64,000 bases of DNA from Gammaproteobacteria bacterium (GTDB taxonomy: Bacteria > Pseudomonadota > Gammaproteobacteria > Enterobacterales > Permianibacteraceae): assembly GCA_016182845.1 (NCBI GenBank), contig JACPFT010000016.1:124001-188000 (forward strand), read 5' to 3'. The translations under genes were made by a program, and so were the position numbers. Position 1 is the stretch's first letter; each line of letters begins with the position of its first letter. Below are positions 37,974-46,884 of the stretch, piece after piece. The notes beneath the pieces are model-generated. The model saw only the letters and a list, made by a program, of their open reading frames with translations, was not told the DNA's origin and searched no databases.

Positions 37974-40757
37974 ATGCCCGAGCAACGTCCCGATCCCGAT
38001 GCCCTGCTGGCCCGTGTGCAGGCCGACGAGGCCAAGGCCAGGCGCGGCAGCCTGAAGATCTTCTTCGGCATGTGCCCGGGCGTCGGCAAGACCTACACCA
38101 TGCTGCAGGCGGGCCAAGCGCGCCGCGCCGAGGGCGTGGACCTGGTCATAGGCATCGTCGAGACCCATAAACGCTCGGAGACGGCGGCTTTGACCGAGGG
38201 GCTTGAGCAGCTGCATCGGCGCTCGGAGCGCTACCGGGGCCACACGCTCTACGAGTTCGATCTGGACGCGGCACTCGCGCGCCGGCCTGCCCTGATCCTC
38301 GTCGACGAGCTGGCTCACACCAATCTGAGCAGCTGCCGCCATGCCAAGCGCTGGCAGGACGTGGAGGAGCTGCTAGCCGCCGGCATCGACGTCTACACCA
38401 CGGTCAACGTGCAACACCTGGAGAGCGTCAACGATCAGGTGGGCCGCATCACCGGCGTGCGCGTGCAGGAAACCTTCCCGGATCGGGTGTTCGAGGCCGC
38501 CGACGAGGTGGAGCTTGTCGATCTGCCGCCGGACGAGCTCTTGCAGCGGCTCGCGGAAGGCAAGGTCTATCTCGCCGAACAGGCCGAGCGCGCCGGCCAG
38601 CATTTCTTCCGCAAGGGCAATCTCATCGCCCTGCGCGAGCTGGCCCTGCGCCGCGTCGCCGAGCGGGTCGACGCCCAGATGCGCGACTACCGGGAGCGGC
38701 ACGGCATAGCCGAGGTCTGGGCCCTGTCCGATCAACTGCTGGTAGCCCTGGGACCGACCCCGGACGCGGAGAACCTGGTGCGCGCCGGCAAGCGCCTGGC
38801 ATCCGCCCTGAACGCGACTTGGACCGTGGCCTATGTGGAGACGCCCAAGCTCCAGGCCGCGCCCCGGGAACAGCGCGAATCCCTGCTCAAGGCACTGGCC
38901 CTGGCGGAGAGCCTGGGGGCGGAGACCGTGACCCTGGCCGGCCCTCTGGTCAGCGCCGAGATCCTGGGCTATGCCCAGGCACGCAATATCGGCAAGCTCC
39001 TGCTCGGCAAGCCCAGCACCCAGGGCTGGCGGCGTTGGCTGAGCGGCTCGGCCGTGGACGCCATCGTGCGCCAGGCGCGCAATATCGACGTCTACGTGGT
39101 CGGCAGCGAGGCCCAGGGCGAGGGCGCCCCGCGCGCCAGCCGGCGCTTCCTGGCGCGCAGCGAGACCTGGGCCAGCGTCGCCGGCATCGAGGAGAAGCAG
39201 CGCCGCCTGCGCCTGCGCGTCGCCAAGGGCGCGGCCCTGGTCGGCCTGGCCTCGGCCGTCGCCTGGCCTTTGCACGAGCGCCTGGACAACGCCGTGCTGA
39301 TCATGATCTACCTGATGAGCGTCGTGCTCGCCGCCGTGCGCTATGGCCGCGCGCCGGCGGTCATGGCCTCGATCCTGGCCGTGGCCGCTTTCGATTTCTT
39401 CTTCGTGCCGCCCTATCTAACCTTCGCCGTCGCCGACGGCCAGTACCTCATCACCTTCGCCATCATGCTGGTCGTCGCCCTGGTGATCTCGCGCCTGGCC
39501 TCGGGCCTGCGCCTACAAGCCCAGGTCGCCGGCTTCCGCGAGCGGCGCATGGGCGAGCTGTACGGCATGAGCCGGGAGTTGGCCGCCCTGCGCCATACCG
39601 ACGCCATCTGCACCGGCGCCATGCGCCACGTGAACGTCGTGTTCAATGCCTTGTCCCTGGTCCTGCTGCCCGGCGAGGACAAGCGCATCCGCTACCCGCA
39701 GCACCTGGAAGGCCCCAAGCTGCACGTGCCCCAGGCCGATCTGGCCGTGGCGCAATGGGTCTACGACCACGGCCAGGCCGCCGGCCACGGCACCGACACC
39801 CTGCCGGCCACCGAGGCCCTATTCCTGCCCCTGATCGGCACGGCCGGCACGCTCGGCGTCCTGGGCATACGGCCCCAGGACTGGGAGCGCCTGCGCAATC
39901 CCGAACAGCGCCGCCAGCTGGAGACCTTCGCCGGCCAGATCGCCCTGGCCCTGGAGCGCGTGCAGCTGGCGAGCCGCGCCGAGGCCGCGCGCCTGGCCGG
40001 CGAGTCCGAGCGCCTGCGCAACTCGCTGCTGGCCGGCATCTCCCACGATCTGCGCACACCGCTGGCCACGGTCCTGGGCGCCGCGACGACCCTGGCCCAG
40101 GATGCCGAACTGCCGGCGGAGACGCGCCGGGAGCTGGGCCGGCATATCGCCGAGGAGGCGGCGCGCATGAACGAGCTGATCGCCAAGGTCCTGGACATGG
40201 CGCGCCTGGAAACCGGCGACATGGCGGTCACGCCGGAATGGCTGAGCCTGGAGGAAGTGGTGGGCGTGGTGCTGCAAAGCCTGGGGCCGCGCCTGGCCCA
40301 GCATGCGCTGCGCCTTTTGCTGCCCGAGGACCTGGGGCTGATCCAGGCCGATCCGGTCCTGCTCGAACGGGTCTTGAGCAATCTGCTGGAGAATGCCGGA
40401 AAATACACGCCCGCCGGCAGCCAGATCAGCCTGGCCGCCCGGCGCCGGCCCGAGGACGTGCTGATCACGGTGTCCGACAACGGCCCTGGCCTGCCGGCCG
40501 GCACGGAGCAACAGGTCTTCCAGAAGTTCTACCGGATCCACCCGGAGAGCCCAAGCCCGGGCGTGGGCCTGGGGCTGACCATCTGCCGCGCCGTGGTGGA
40601 GGCCCATGGCGGAAGCATCTGGGCCGAGGCCAATCCGGGCGCGGGGGTCAGCTTCCACTTCACCCTGCCCCAAACCGGTCGCGCGCCGGCGCCCCTGCCG
40701 GAGAACGGCTGGGAACCCAGGCCGGCATCGACCGGGGATAGGAACGAACATGAATGA
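37974..40757 (+). CDS. kdpD: Sensor histidine kinase KdpD
   Basis: 927 residues. N-terminal KdpD domain with Walker A GMCPGVGKTYTM (near 35), a USP-like domain (about 250-370), four closely spaced membrane helices (about 420-520), a GAF-like region, HisKA with ISHDLRTPLATVLG (His near 686) and an HATPase domain (NLLENAGKYTPAG, DNGPGLP, GVGLGLTICR). It senses K+ limitation and phosphorylates KdpE. It overlaps kdpE by eight bases. Confidence 0.97.
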   Translation: MPEQRPDPDALLARVQADEAKARRGSLKIFFGMCPGVGKTYTMLQAGQARRAEGVDLVIGIVETHKRSETAALTEGLEQLHRRSERYRGHTLYEFDLDAALARRPALILVDELAHTNLSSCRHAKRWQDVEELLAAGIDVYTTVNVQHLESVNDQVGRITGVRVQETFPDRVFEAADEVELVDLPPDELLQRLAEGKVYLAEQAERAGQHFFRKGNLIALRELALRRVAERVDAQMRDYRERHGIAEVWALSDQLLVALGPTPDAENLVRAGKRLASALNATWTVAYVETPKLQAAPREQRESLLKALALAESLGAETVTLAGPLVSAEILGYAQARNIGKLLLGKPSTQGWRRWLSGSAVDAIVRQARNIDVYVVGSEAQGEGAPRASRRFLARSETWASVAGIEEKQRRLRLRVAKGAALVGLASAVAWPLHERLDNAVLIMIYLMSVVLAAVRYGRAPAVMASILAVAAFDFFFVPPYLTFAVADGQYLITFAIMLVVALVISRLASGLRLQAQVAGFRERRMGELYGMSRELAALRHTDAICTGAMRHVNVVFNALSLVLLPGEDKRIRYPQHLEGPKLHVPQADLAVAQWVYDHGQAAGHGTDTLPATEALFLPLIGTAGTLGVLGIRPQDWERLRNPEQRRQLETFAGQIALALERVQLASRAEAARLAGESERLRNSLLAGISHDLRTPLATVLGAATTLAQDAELPAETRRELGRHIAEEAARMNELIAKVLDMARLETGDMAVTPEWLSLEEVVGVVLQSLGPRLAQHALRLLLPEDLGLIQADPVLLERVLSNLLENAGKYTPAGSQISLAARRRPEDVLITVSDNGPGLPAGTEQQVFQKFYRIHPESPSPGVGLGLTICRAVVEAHGGSIWAEANPGAGVSFHFTLPQTGRAPAPLPENGWEPRPASTGDRNEHE

Positions 40758-41448
40758 GCAGCGCCCCCTGATCGTCCTCATCGAGGACGAACCGCCGATC
40801 CGGCGCTTCCTGCACACGGCCCTGGGAGACGCCTTCCGCCTGGCGGAGGCCGAGGCGGGACTGCCCGGCCTCAAGCTCATCGCCCGCGAGAAACCGGATC
40901 TGGTGATCCTGGATCTGGGCCTGCCGGACCTGGATGGCGTGAGCCTGATCCGCCAGCTGCGCGAATGGTCGTCGGTGCCGGTCATCGTCCTGTCCGCTCG
41001 CGATCAGGAAAGGGACAAGGTGGCGGCCCTGGACGCCGGCGCCGACGACTACCTGGTCAAACCCTTCGGCGTCGAGGAGCTGCTGGCGCGGTTGCGCGTC
41101 GCCCTGCGCCACGGCAGCCGCGTCGCCGATGCCCCCGCCGCCACCGAACTCAGCCTCGGCGAGCTGCACATCGACCTGTTCCGCCGCCAGGTGCGCAAGG
41201 CCGGCGAGCCGGTGCACCTCACGCCCATCGAATACAAGCTGCTCACCCAACTCGCCAAGCACGCCGGGCGCGTACTCACCCACCGTCAGCTGCTGAAGGA
41301 GGTCTGGGGGCCTAGCCACGTGGAGGATGCCCATTACCTGCGCATCTACATGGGCCAGCTGCGCCACAAGCTGGAGGACGACCCGGCACGGCCCCGCTAT
41401 CTGCTCACCGAGCTGGGCGTGGGCTACCGGCTGGCAGTGGAAAGCTAA
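40750..41448 (+). CDS. kdpE: Response regulator KdpE
   Basis: 232 residues from the ATG at 40750, which overlaps the end of kdpD. Receiver domain with acidic pair EDE, phospho-acceptor in VILDLGLPDLDG, and VKPF; C-terminal OmpR-type winged helix (LTPIEYKLLTQLAKHAGRVLT, GYRL). Expected to bind the tandem TTTACR repeat upstream of the operon. Confidence 0.96.
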   Translation: MNEQRPLIVLIEDEPPIRRFLHTALGDAFRLAEAEAGLPGLKLIAREKPDLVILDLGLPDLDGVSLIRQLREWSSVPVIVLSARDQERDKVAALDAGADDYLVKPFGVEELLARLRVALRHGSRVADAPAATELSLGELHIDLFRRQVRKAGEPVHLTPIEYKLLTQLAKHAGRVLTHRQLLKEVWGPSHVEDAHYLRIYMGQLRHKLEDDPARPRYLLTELGVGYRLAVES

Positions 41449-41495
41449 GGCAGCGGGCACCGGCGGGGCTTGCATCACGCCTTTCAATAGTAAAT

Positions 41496-41514
41496 GGGAA
41501 TTGTTATCATTAGC
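41496..41514 (+). promoter_or_regulatory. Fur box upstream of tonB operon
   Basis: Read on the minus strand, the 19-mer GCTAATGATAACAATTCCC matches 14 of 19 positions of the classical Fur consensus. It lies 27 bp before the tonB start, where it would cover the promoter. It fits an iron-repressed operon of tonB, exbB, exbD and a siderophore receptor. Confidence 0.75.
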
Positions 41515-41540
41515 ATATACAAGCAATCCCATGCGCGCTC

Positions 41541-42194
41541 ATGCCCATCCATATCCCCTCCCACCGCTGGCTGGCCGGGCTACTCGCCCTGGTCCTGCAC
41601 GCCGGCTTTGCCTACGGTCTGAGCCAGGCCCAGGGCACGGCCGCGCCGGCGGCGGAGGCTCGGCCCCTGCGCGTGCACTACCTGAGCCCGCCTAAGGTCA
41701 AGGCGGCCCCGCCCAAACCCGTCCCCCAGCCCAAGGCCGAGACTCCGCCGCCCAAGGCACCTCCGGTCAAGCGCAAGCCGCGCCCCAAGCCCTTGCTGGC
41801 CAGCAAGACCGCCAGCGCCGCCCCGGTGGCCGCGCCGCCCCAGGCCAAGCCCACGCCGCTTCCCAGCCGCCCGGCGGCCAAGCCTGCGCCGGCCCCCGTG
41901 CCGATCAGCGCCGCCCGCTCGGACCTGGACTACCTGGCCAACCCCGCGCCCAGCTACCCGGCCCTGTCCCGGCGCCTGGGCGAGGAAGGCACGGTCCTGC
42001 TGCGCGTTGCCGTCTCCGCCAGCGGCGAAGCCGGTGTCGTGGACCTGGAACGCAGCAGCGGCCATGAGCGCCTGGATCAGGCCGCCCTGCGCGCCGTGCG
42101 CCGCTGGCGTTTCGAACCGGCCCGCCAGGCCGGTGCCGCCGTGGCCTCCGTCGCCCTGGTCCCCGTCGAATTCGAACTGAAGAAGAAGTCCTGA
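41541..42194 (+). CDS. tonB: Energy transducer TonB
   Basis: 217 residues. N-terminal helix (about 10-28), a long Pro/Lys/Ala-rich periplasmic spacer (about 48-125) and a TonB C-terminal domain (about 130-217; PAPSYPALSRRLGEEGTVLLRV). It transmits proton-motive-force energy from ExbBD to outer-membrane receptors. exbB starts two bases after its stop. Confidence 0.92.
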   Translation: MPIHIPSHRWLAGLLALVLHAGFAYGLSQAQGTAAPAAEARPLRVHYLSPPKVKAAPPKPVPQPKAETPPPKAPPVKRKPRPKPLLASKTASAAPVAAPPQAKPTPLPSRPAAKPAPAPVPISAARSDLDYLANPAPSYPALSRRLGEEGTVLLRVAVSASGEAGVVDLERSSGHERLDQAALRAVRRWRFEPARQAGAAVASVALVPVEFELKKKS

Positions 42195-42196
42195 GC

Positions 42197-42955
42197 ATGA
42201 ACGAGAGCATCACCCCGATCGCCAGCCCCGCCGCCCCGATGGGCATCGCCGATGCACTAGCCCATGGCGACGCCGTGAGCATGAGCCTCCTGGGCCTCAT
42301 GGCCGCCATGTCCCTATTGTCCTGGTATTTCATCCTCACCAAGGCCTGGGGCTCCTGGGTATTGCGCCGCAAGAGCCAGCGCTTCGAGGCCCTGTTCTGG
42401 AATGCCACGGATCTGGCCGAGGTCAGCCACGAGATCCAGACCCATGGCGCCGAGGAGCCCTTCGCCCACCTGGCCAGCCACGCCATCTTCGCCCGCGAAC
42501 ACCATGCTCGCGCCGGTCATGCCAAGCTCAATGAATCCGGCAGCCTGGCCGATTTCCTGACCCGCACCATGCGCCGGGTCATCGACGAGGAGACCGCCCG
42601 CCTGGAATCCGGCCTGACCCTTCTGGCCTCGGTGGCCTCCACCGCCCCCTTCGTCGGCTTGTTCGGCACGGTCTGGGGCGTGTTCCATGCCTTGATGGGC
42701 ATCAGCACGGCCGGCGCCGCCACCCTGGACAAGGTGGCCGGCCCGGTGGGCGAGGCCCTGGTCATGACCGGGCTGGGCCTGGCCGTCGCGATCCCGGCGG
42801 TCCTGGCCTACAACAGCGTCACCCGCTTCAACCGCGTCTACCTGGCCCGTCTGGACACCTTCGCCCACGATTTGTTCGCCTTCCTGACCACGGGCCAGGC
42901 CCAGGCGCCGGGCGCCGTACTGCCGGGCAACGTGGCGCCCCTGAAAACCGCCTAG
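42197..42955 (+). CDS. exbB: Biopolymer transport protein ExbB (MotA/TolQ/ExbB channel)
   Basis: 252 residues with three membrane helices (about 33-52, 145-170, 190-212). The conserved FVGLFGTVWGVFHALMGI block and VGEALVMTGLGLAVAIPAVL are intact. It forms the proton channel with ExbD that powers TonB. Confidence 0.94.
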   Translation: MNESITPIASPAAPMGIADALAHGDAVSMSLLGLMAAMSLLSWYFILTKAWGSWVLRRKSQRFEALFWNATDLAEVSHEIQTHGAEEPFAHLASHAIFAREHHARAGHAKLNESGSLADFLTRTMRRVIDEETARLESGLTLLASVASTAPFVGLFGTVWGVFHALMGISTAGAATLDKVAGPVGEALVMTGLGLAVAIPAVLAYNSVTRFNRVYLARLDTFAHDLFAFLTTGQAQAPGAVLPGNVAPLKTA

Positions 42956-42965
42956 GAGAAGCCCC

Positions 42966-43391
42966 ATGGCCTTCGGTAATTCCGGTCAGCTGCGCAGCAA
43001 CGCCCCGGTGGGCGAGATCAACATGGTGCCGCTCATCGACGTGATGCTGGTCCTGGTGGTGATCTTCCTGGTCACCGCCCCCCTGCTCAGCCACGCGGTG
43101 AAGATCGAACTGCCCCAGGCGGCCTCGACGCCCGACACCCAGGCGCCCTCCGAAGCCGTGGACCTGGCCCTGGACGCCGGGGGCCAGGTGTTCTGGAACG
43201 ACAAGGCCGTGGACGACGGCGCCCTCAAGGCCCTAATGACCGAGGCGGCGGAGCGCCAGCCCCAGCCCGAGCTGCATATCCGCGCCGACAAGAACACCCG
43301 CTACGAGCGCATCGCCCAGCTCATGAGCCAGGCCAGTCTAGCGGGCTTGAACAAGCTGGGCTTCGTCTCCGACCCCGGGAACGCCCGATAA
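42966..43391 (+). CDS. exbD: Biopolymer transport protein ExbD
   Basis: 141 residues. A single helix near 20-40 contains the essential aspartate in NMVPLIDVMLVLVVIFLVTAP. The periplasmic domain contacts TonB. It follows exbB by ten bases with AGGAG before the ATG. Confidence 0.94.
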   Translation: MAFGNSGQLRSNAPVGEINMVPLIDVMLVLVVIFLVTAPLLSHAVKIELPQAASTPDTQAPSEAVDLALDAGGQVFWNDKAVDDGALKALMTEAAERQPQPELHIRADKNTRYERIAQLMSQASLAGLNKLGFVSDPGNAR

Positions 43392-43461
43392 CCCCGTTTT
43401 CCCAGCCAGGCCGGACAAGGAAGGCGGCCCAGCCAACAGCATGCAACCCCTGGAATCTGTC

Positions 43462-45612
43462 ATGAACCACCGTCAAACCCCGAAACCCGGTTTCGCACTC
43501 ACCCCGGTCGCCCAAACCCTCGCCGCAGCCCTGATGCTGGGCCTAGGCCTGCCCAGCTTGGCCCAGGCCCAGGACGCTGCCGCCGTGCAACGCCTGTCCA
43601 CGGTCAAGGTCAGCGCCGAGGCCGAACAGGCCAAGCGCTATGCCGCCAAGACCACGCGCACGGCCACCAAGACCGACACCCCCTTGCGCGACGTGCCTCA
43701 GGCCGTGACCGTGGTCACCCAGGCCCTCATCAAGGATCAGGCCATGCAGAGCATGGCCGACGTGGTGCGCTACGTGCCGGGCGTGGGCATGGCCTCCGGC
43801 GAGGGCAACCGCGACACCCCGATCTTCCGCGGCAACAGCACGACCGCCGACTTCTTCATCGACGGCCTGCGCGACGATGTGCAGTATCTGCGCGATCTCT
43901 ACAACATCGAGCGCGTCGAGGCCCTCAAGGGCTCCAACGCCATGATCTTCGGCCGCGGCGGCTCCGGCGGCGTCATCAACCGCGTCAGCAAACAGGCCAA
44001 TTGGCAGGACGGCAGCGAGCTAGGCCTCCAGCTCGGCTCCTGGAACAACCGCCGCGCCAGCCTGGACGTCAACCAGGCCCTGGACGAGACCGCCGCCCTG
44101 CGCGTCACCGGCGTCTACGAGAAATCCGACAGCTTCCGCGACGGCTTCGAACTCGAGCGGCAGGGCATCAACCCCACCGCCAGCTTCCGCCTCTCCGAGG
44201 CCACCCGCCTAGAACTGGGCTATGAGCATTTCGAGGACGAGCGCACGGCCGACCGCGGCATCCCCTCCTACCGGGGCAAGCCGCTCGCCGTCGGTCGCTC
44301 CACCTTCTTCGGCAGCCCGGACGTCAACCGCGTCGAGGCCGAGGTCGACGCCTTCAACGCCCTCGTCGAACACGACTTCGCCGGCGGCCTGAACCTGCGC
44401 AACCGCACGCGCTACGCCAGCTACGACAAGTTCTACCAGAACCTGACCCCCGGCGCGGTCAATGCCGCCGGCAGCCACGTCGCCTTCTCGGCCTACAACA
44501 ACGCCACCGAGCGCGACAACCTGTTCAACCAGACCGATCTGACCTACAGCCTGGAGGCCGGCAGCGTCGTGCACACCCTGCTGGCCGGCGCCGAGCTGGG
44601 CCGCCAGGTCACCGACAACTTCCGCCAGACCGGCTATTTCGACGGCCTGGGCAGCAATGTCAGCACCGCACAAGTGCCGCTCGCCAACCTGGCCTCCCTC
44701 CCGGCGGTCAGCTTCCGCCAGAAGGCCAGCGACGCCGACAACGAGGGCGTCGCCACCGTCGCCACCGCCTATGTGCAGGACCAGATCGCCTTCACGCCCG
44801 CGTGGCAGGCCGTACTGGGTCTGCGCTACGACCGCTTCAAGGTGGATCTGGACAACAAGCGCAACAACACCAGCCTGGACGCCACCGACCATCTGGTGTC
44901 GCCGCGCGCCGGCCTGATCTACAAGCCGGTGGAGGAGATGTCCTTGTACGGTAGCTATAGCGTGGCCTTCCTGCCCCGTTCCGGCGACCAACTGTCCTCC
45001 CTGACCGCCAGCAACCAGGCCCTGGACCCGGAAGAGTTCAAGAACCTGGAATTGGGCGCCAAATGGGACTTGAGCGACCAGCTCTCGGCCAGCCTGGCCG
45101 TCTACCGCCTGGAGCGCAGCAATGTCGTCGCGCCCGACCCCAGCGACGCCACCAAATCCATTCTGGTCGACGGCCAGCGCACCCGGGGCATGGAATTCGG
45201 CCTGGGTGGCCAGCTCACCGAGGCCTGGAGCGTCATGGGCGGCTATGCCTATCAGGACGGCGAGATCACCAAGAACCTGTCGGCGACGGCCAAGGCCGGC
45301 GCCAGCCTGGCGCAAGTGCCCAAGCATTCCGCCTCGCTGTGGAACCGCTACGACTTCAGCCCGGCCTGGGGCGCGGGTCTGGGCGTCATCTACCGCGATG
45401 AGATCTATGCGTCCACCGACAACACCGTGGCCCTGCCCAGCTTCACCCGTTACGACGCGGCCCTGTACTACACCGCCAGTAAGACCCTGAAGCTGCAGGC
45501 CAATGTGGAGAACCTGGGCGACAAGACCTACTACGCCTCGGCCAACGGCAATAACAACATCGCCCCCGGCTCGCCGCGCGCCCTGCGCGTCTCGGCGACG
45601 CTGCGCTTCTAA
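43462..45612 (+). CDS. TonB-dependent siderophore receptor (Fiu/FhuE-like)
   Basis: 716 residues from the ATG at 43462 (MNHRQTP), preceded by GGAA; an in-frame ATG at 43441 lacks a ribosome site. Signal peptide ends at ...PSLAQA. Siderophore-receptor features: a TPLRDVPQAVTVVTQ plug start, ADFFIDGLRDDVQYLRDLYNIERVE, GRGGSGGVINRVSK, and a barrel ending LRVSATLRF. Likely takes up catecholate or hydroxamate iron complexes. Last gene of the Fur-regulated tonB operon, probably Fiu-type. Confidence 0.9.
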   Translation: MNHRQTPKPGFALTPVAQTLAAALMLGLGLPSLAQAQDAAAVQRLSTVKVSAEAEQAKRYAAKTTRTATKTDTPLRDVPQAVTVVTQALIKDQAMQSMADVVRYVPGVGMASGEGNRDTPIFRGNSTTADFFIDGLRDDVQYLRDLYNIERVEALKGSNAMIFGRGGSGGVINRVSKQANWQDGSELGLQLGSWNNRRASLDVNQALDETAALRVTGVYEKSDSFRDGFELERQGINPTASFRLSEATRLELGYEHFEDERTADRGIPSYRGKPLAVGRSTFFGSPDVNRVEAEVDAFNALVEHDFAGGLNLRNRTRYASYDKFYQNLTPGAVNAAGSHVAFSAYNNATERDNLFNQTDLTYSLEAGSVVHTLLAGAELGRQVTDNFRQTGYFDGLGSNVSTAQVPLANLASLPAVSFRQKASDADNEGVATVATAYVQDQIAFTPAWQAVLGLRYDRFKVDLDNKRNNTSLDATDHLVSPRAGLIYKPVEEMSLYGSYSVAFLPRSGDQLSSLTASNQALDPEEFKNLELGAKWDLSDQLSASLAVYRLERSNVVAPDPSDATKSILVDGQRTRGMEFGLGGQLTEAWSVMGGYAYQDGEITKNLSATAKAGASLAQVPKHSASLWNRYDFSPAWGAGLGVIYRDEIYASTDNTVALPSFTRYDAALYYTASKTLKLQANVENLGDKTYYASANGNNNIAPGSPRALRVSATLRF

Positions 45613-45648
45613 ACCTGCCCGGCCGGGCATTTTCCGGCAAGCTGCGCT

Positions 45649-45680
45649 ACACCTGTCAGGAGTCCCCGCCTGACAGGTGT
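45649..45680 (+). promoter_or_regulatory. Hairpin over the ribosome site of the VOC gene
   Basis: Perfect 12-base inverted repeat ACACCTGTCAGG / CCTGACAGGTGT with an eight-base loop. The right arm contains AGGTG, the only ribosome-binding sequence at proper distance from the ATG at 45685. It could be a translation-blocking RNA structure, a dimeric repressor operator, or a terminator of the iron operon lacking a T-run. Confidence 0.55.
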
Positions 45681-45684
45681 CGCC

Positions 45685-46125
45685 ATGACCAAACCCATTC
45701 CCGACGGCTACCAACGCCTCATCAGCTATGTCGTGGTCGACGACGCCACGGGCCTTCGCCGCTTCCTGACCGAGGCCTTCGACGCCCGGCAGCTCGAGTG
45801 CATCACCGACGAAGTGGGCGGCATACGCCATATGGAACTGCGCATCGGCGGCTGCGTCCTGATGATCGCGGAGAGCATGCCCGACTGGCCGGCCCGGCCC
45901 ACCGCCTTTTACCTCTATAACGAGGACTGCGATGACCTGTACCGGCGCGCCCTGGCTGCAGGCGCCAGCAGCCTGATGGCGCCGGCCGATCAGTTCTACG
46001 GCGACCGCAATGCCGGAATCGTCGATCCGGCCGGCAACCAGTGGTTCATCGCCACGCGGGTCGAGGATTTGAGCAGCGAGGAAATCCAGCGCCGGGCCTT
46101 GCAACATCCCCGACCCGGTGCCTGA
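45685..46125 (+). CDS. VOC-family protein (PhnB / glyoxalase-like)
   Basis: 146 residues, two beta-alpha-beta repeats of the vicinal oxygen chelate fold: LISYVVVDDATGLRRFLTEAF at the start and VDPAGNQWFIATR near residue 112, typical of the PhnB/YdcJ-like subgroup. No enzyme activity can be inferred. Its ribosome site lies in a perfect hairpin. Confidence 0.82.
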   Translation: MTKPIPDGYQRLISYVVVDDATGLRRFLTEAFDARQLECITDEVGGIRHMELRIGGCVLMIAESMPDWPARPTAFYLYNEDCDDLYRRALAAGASSLMAPADQFYGDRNAGIVDPAGNQWFIATRVEDLSSEEIQRRALQHPRPGA

Positions 46126-46142
46126 ACGGCTGAAAAAAGACG

Positions 46143-46171
46143 AAAAAAAGGGGCCTAGAAACCTAGGCCCC
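46143..46171 (-). terminator. Terminator of the small exported protein gene
   Basis: On the minus strand, a nine-base stem GGGGCCTAG / CTAGGCCCC with a short loop is followed by seven T residues. The T-run lies on the side of the minus-strand gene (46307-46600), so it ends that transcript. It may also stall the VOC transcript coming the other way. Confidence 0.85.
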
Positions 46172-46306
46172 GATTAGCAAGCAGTTGTGGCGGGCTTGAA
46201 GAGAGGGGGGCCCACCACGACGCTAATCAAAAGACAGTCACAACACGCTGAAAACAAACCAACCTTTTCGGGACTCACGCCCCTCGGGACTCACACCCCT
46301 TGGAGC

Positions 46307-46600
46307 TCACCGCGCCAGTTGGGCGTAGTGCATTCCGCGCTCGACAGCGAACACCGGGGTGTTCGCCAGGTTGCGTCGAGCCAAGTCCATGACACTCTCG
46401 CTGATCCGGCTCAGCATCTCGCGGCCGATGGTGTCGGACGCCTGGATGGCCTGGGCCGTAATCTGACGGTCCGTGCTGCGGAGGAAACCATGCTCGCGGA
46501 CTTCGATGACTTCGATGGCGCTCGCCGATTGGGCGGCCACCAGAGCCAGAACGCCAGCCACACCTAAGACCATTTTCTGAAGCGAATGTTTCATCTTCAT
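46307..46600 (-). CDS. Small exported protein, unknown function
   Basis: 97 residues. Starts MKMKHSLQKM; the second ATG (46594) has better spacing to GGAG. Signal peptide about 1-30 (ending QSASA-IE). The mature part is mostly helical with no recognised motif and no cysteine. Alone on the minus strand, divergent from the GcvA-like gene, with its own strong terminator, which supports a real monocistronic gene. Confidence 0.65.
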   Translation of the reverse strand: MKMKHSLQKMVLGVAGVLALVAAQSASAIEVIEVREHGFLRSTDRQITAQAIQASDTIGREMLSRISESVMDLARRNLANTPVFAVERGMHYAQLAR

Positions 46601-46801
46601 GACTCCGTAACGCTTATCCATAAACCACGGGGATCCGGTCGCGTAAGACCCCGCCTGCCTTAGATAATCTAAGCCTCTGCATACTTATGCTAAAGCGTAA
46701 ATTTTTACACATTCGTAACAATACATCATTCATGTTACGTTAATGTTTCCAGCATTGGCGGGGCCTAGGCCTTACGCTGCGGTGCAAAATATAGTATTCG
46801 C

Positions 46802-46831
46802 TTCACCTCGAAGCAAACGATCATTTATAAT
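46802..46831 (+). promoter_or_regulatory. Promoter of the GcvA-like regulator
   Basis: TTCACC (46802-46807) and a perfect TATAAT (46826-46831) are separated by 18 bp, 54 bp before the start codon, in an AT-rich intergenic stretch (46640-46860). Confidence 0.5.
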
Positions 46832-46884
46832 GTTTCGCATTAGTTATTTTTGTGATTAATTTTTCGTTGTACGTAGGACGCACC

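Noticed and set aside
44209-46107. 632-codon minus-strand frame opposite the siderophore receptor
   Set aside because: Shadow frame with no recognisable motif, spanning two real genes and the hairpin between them.
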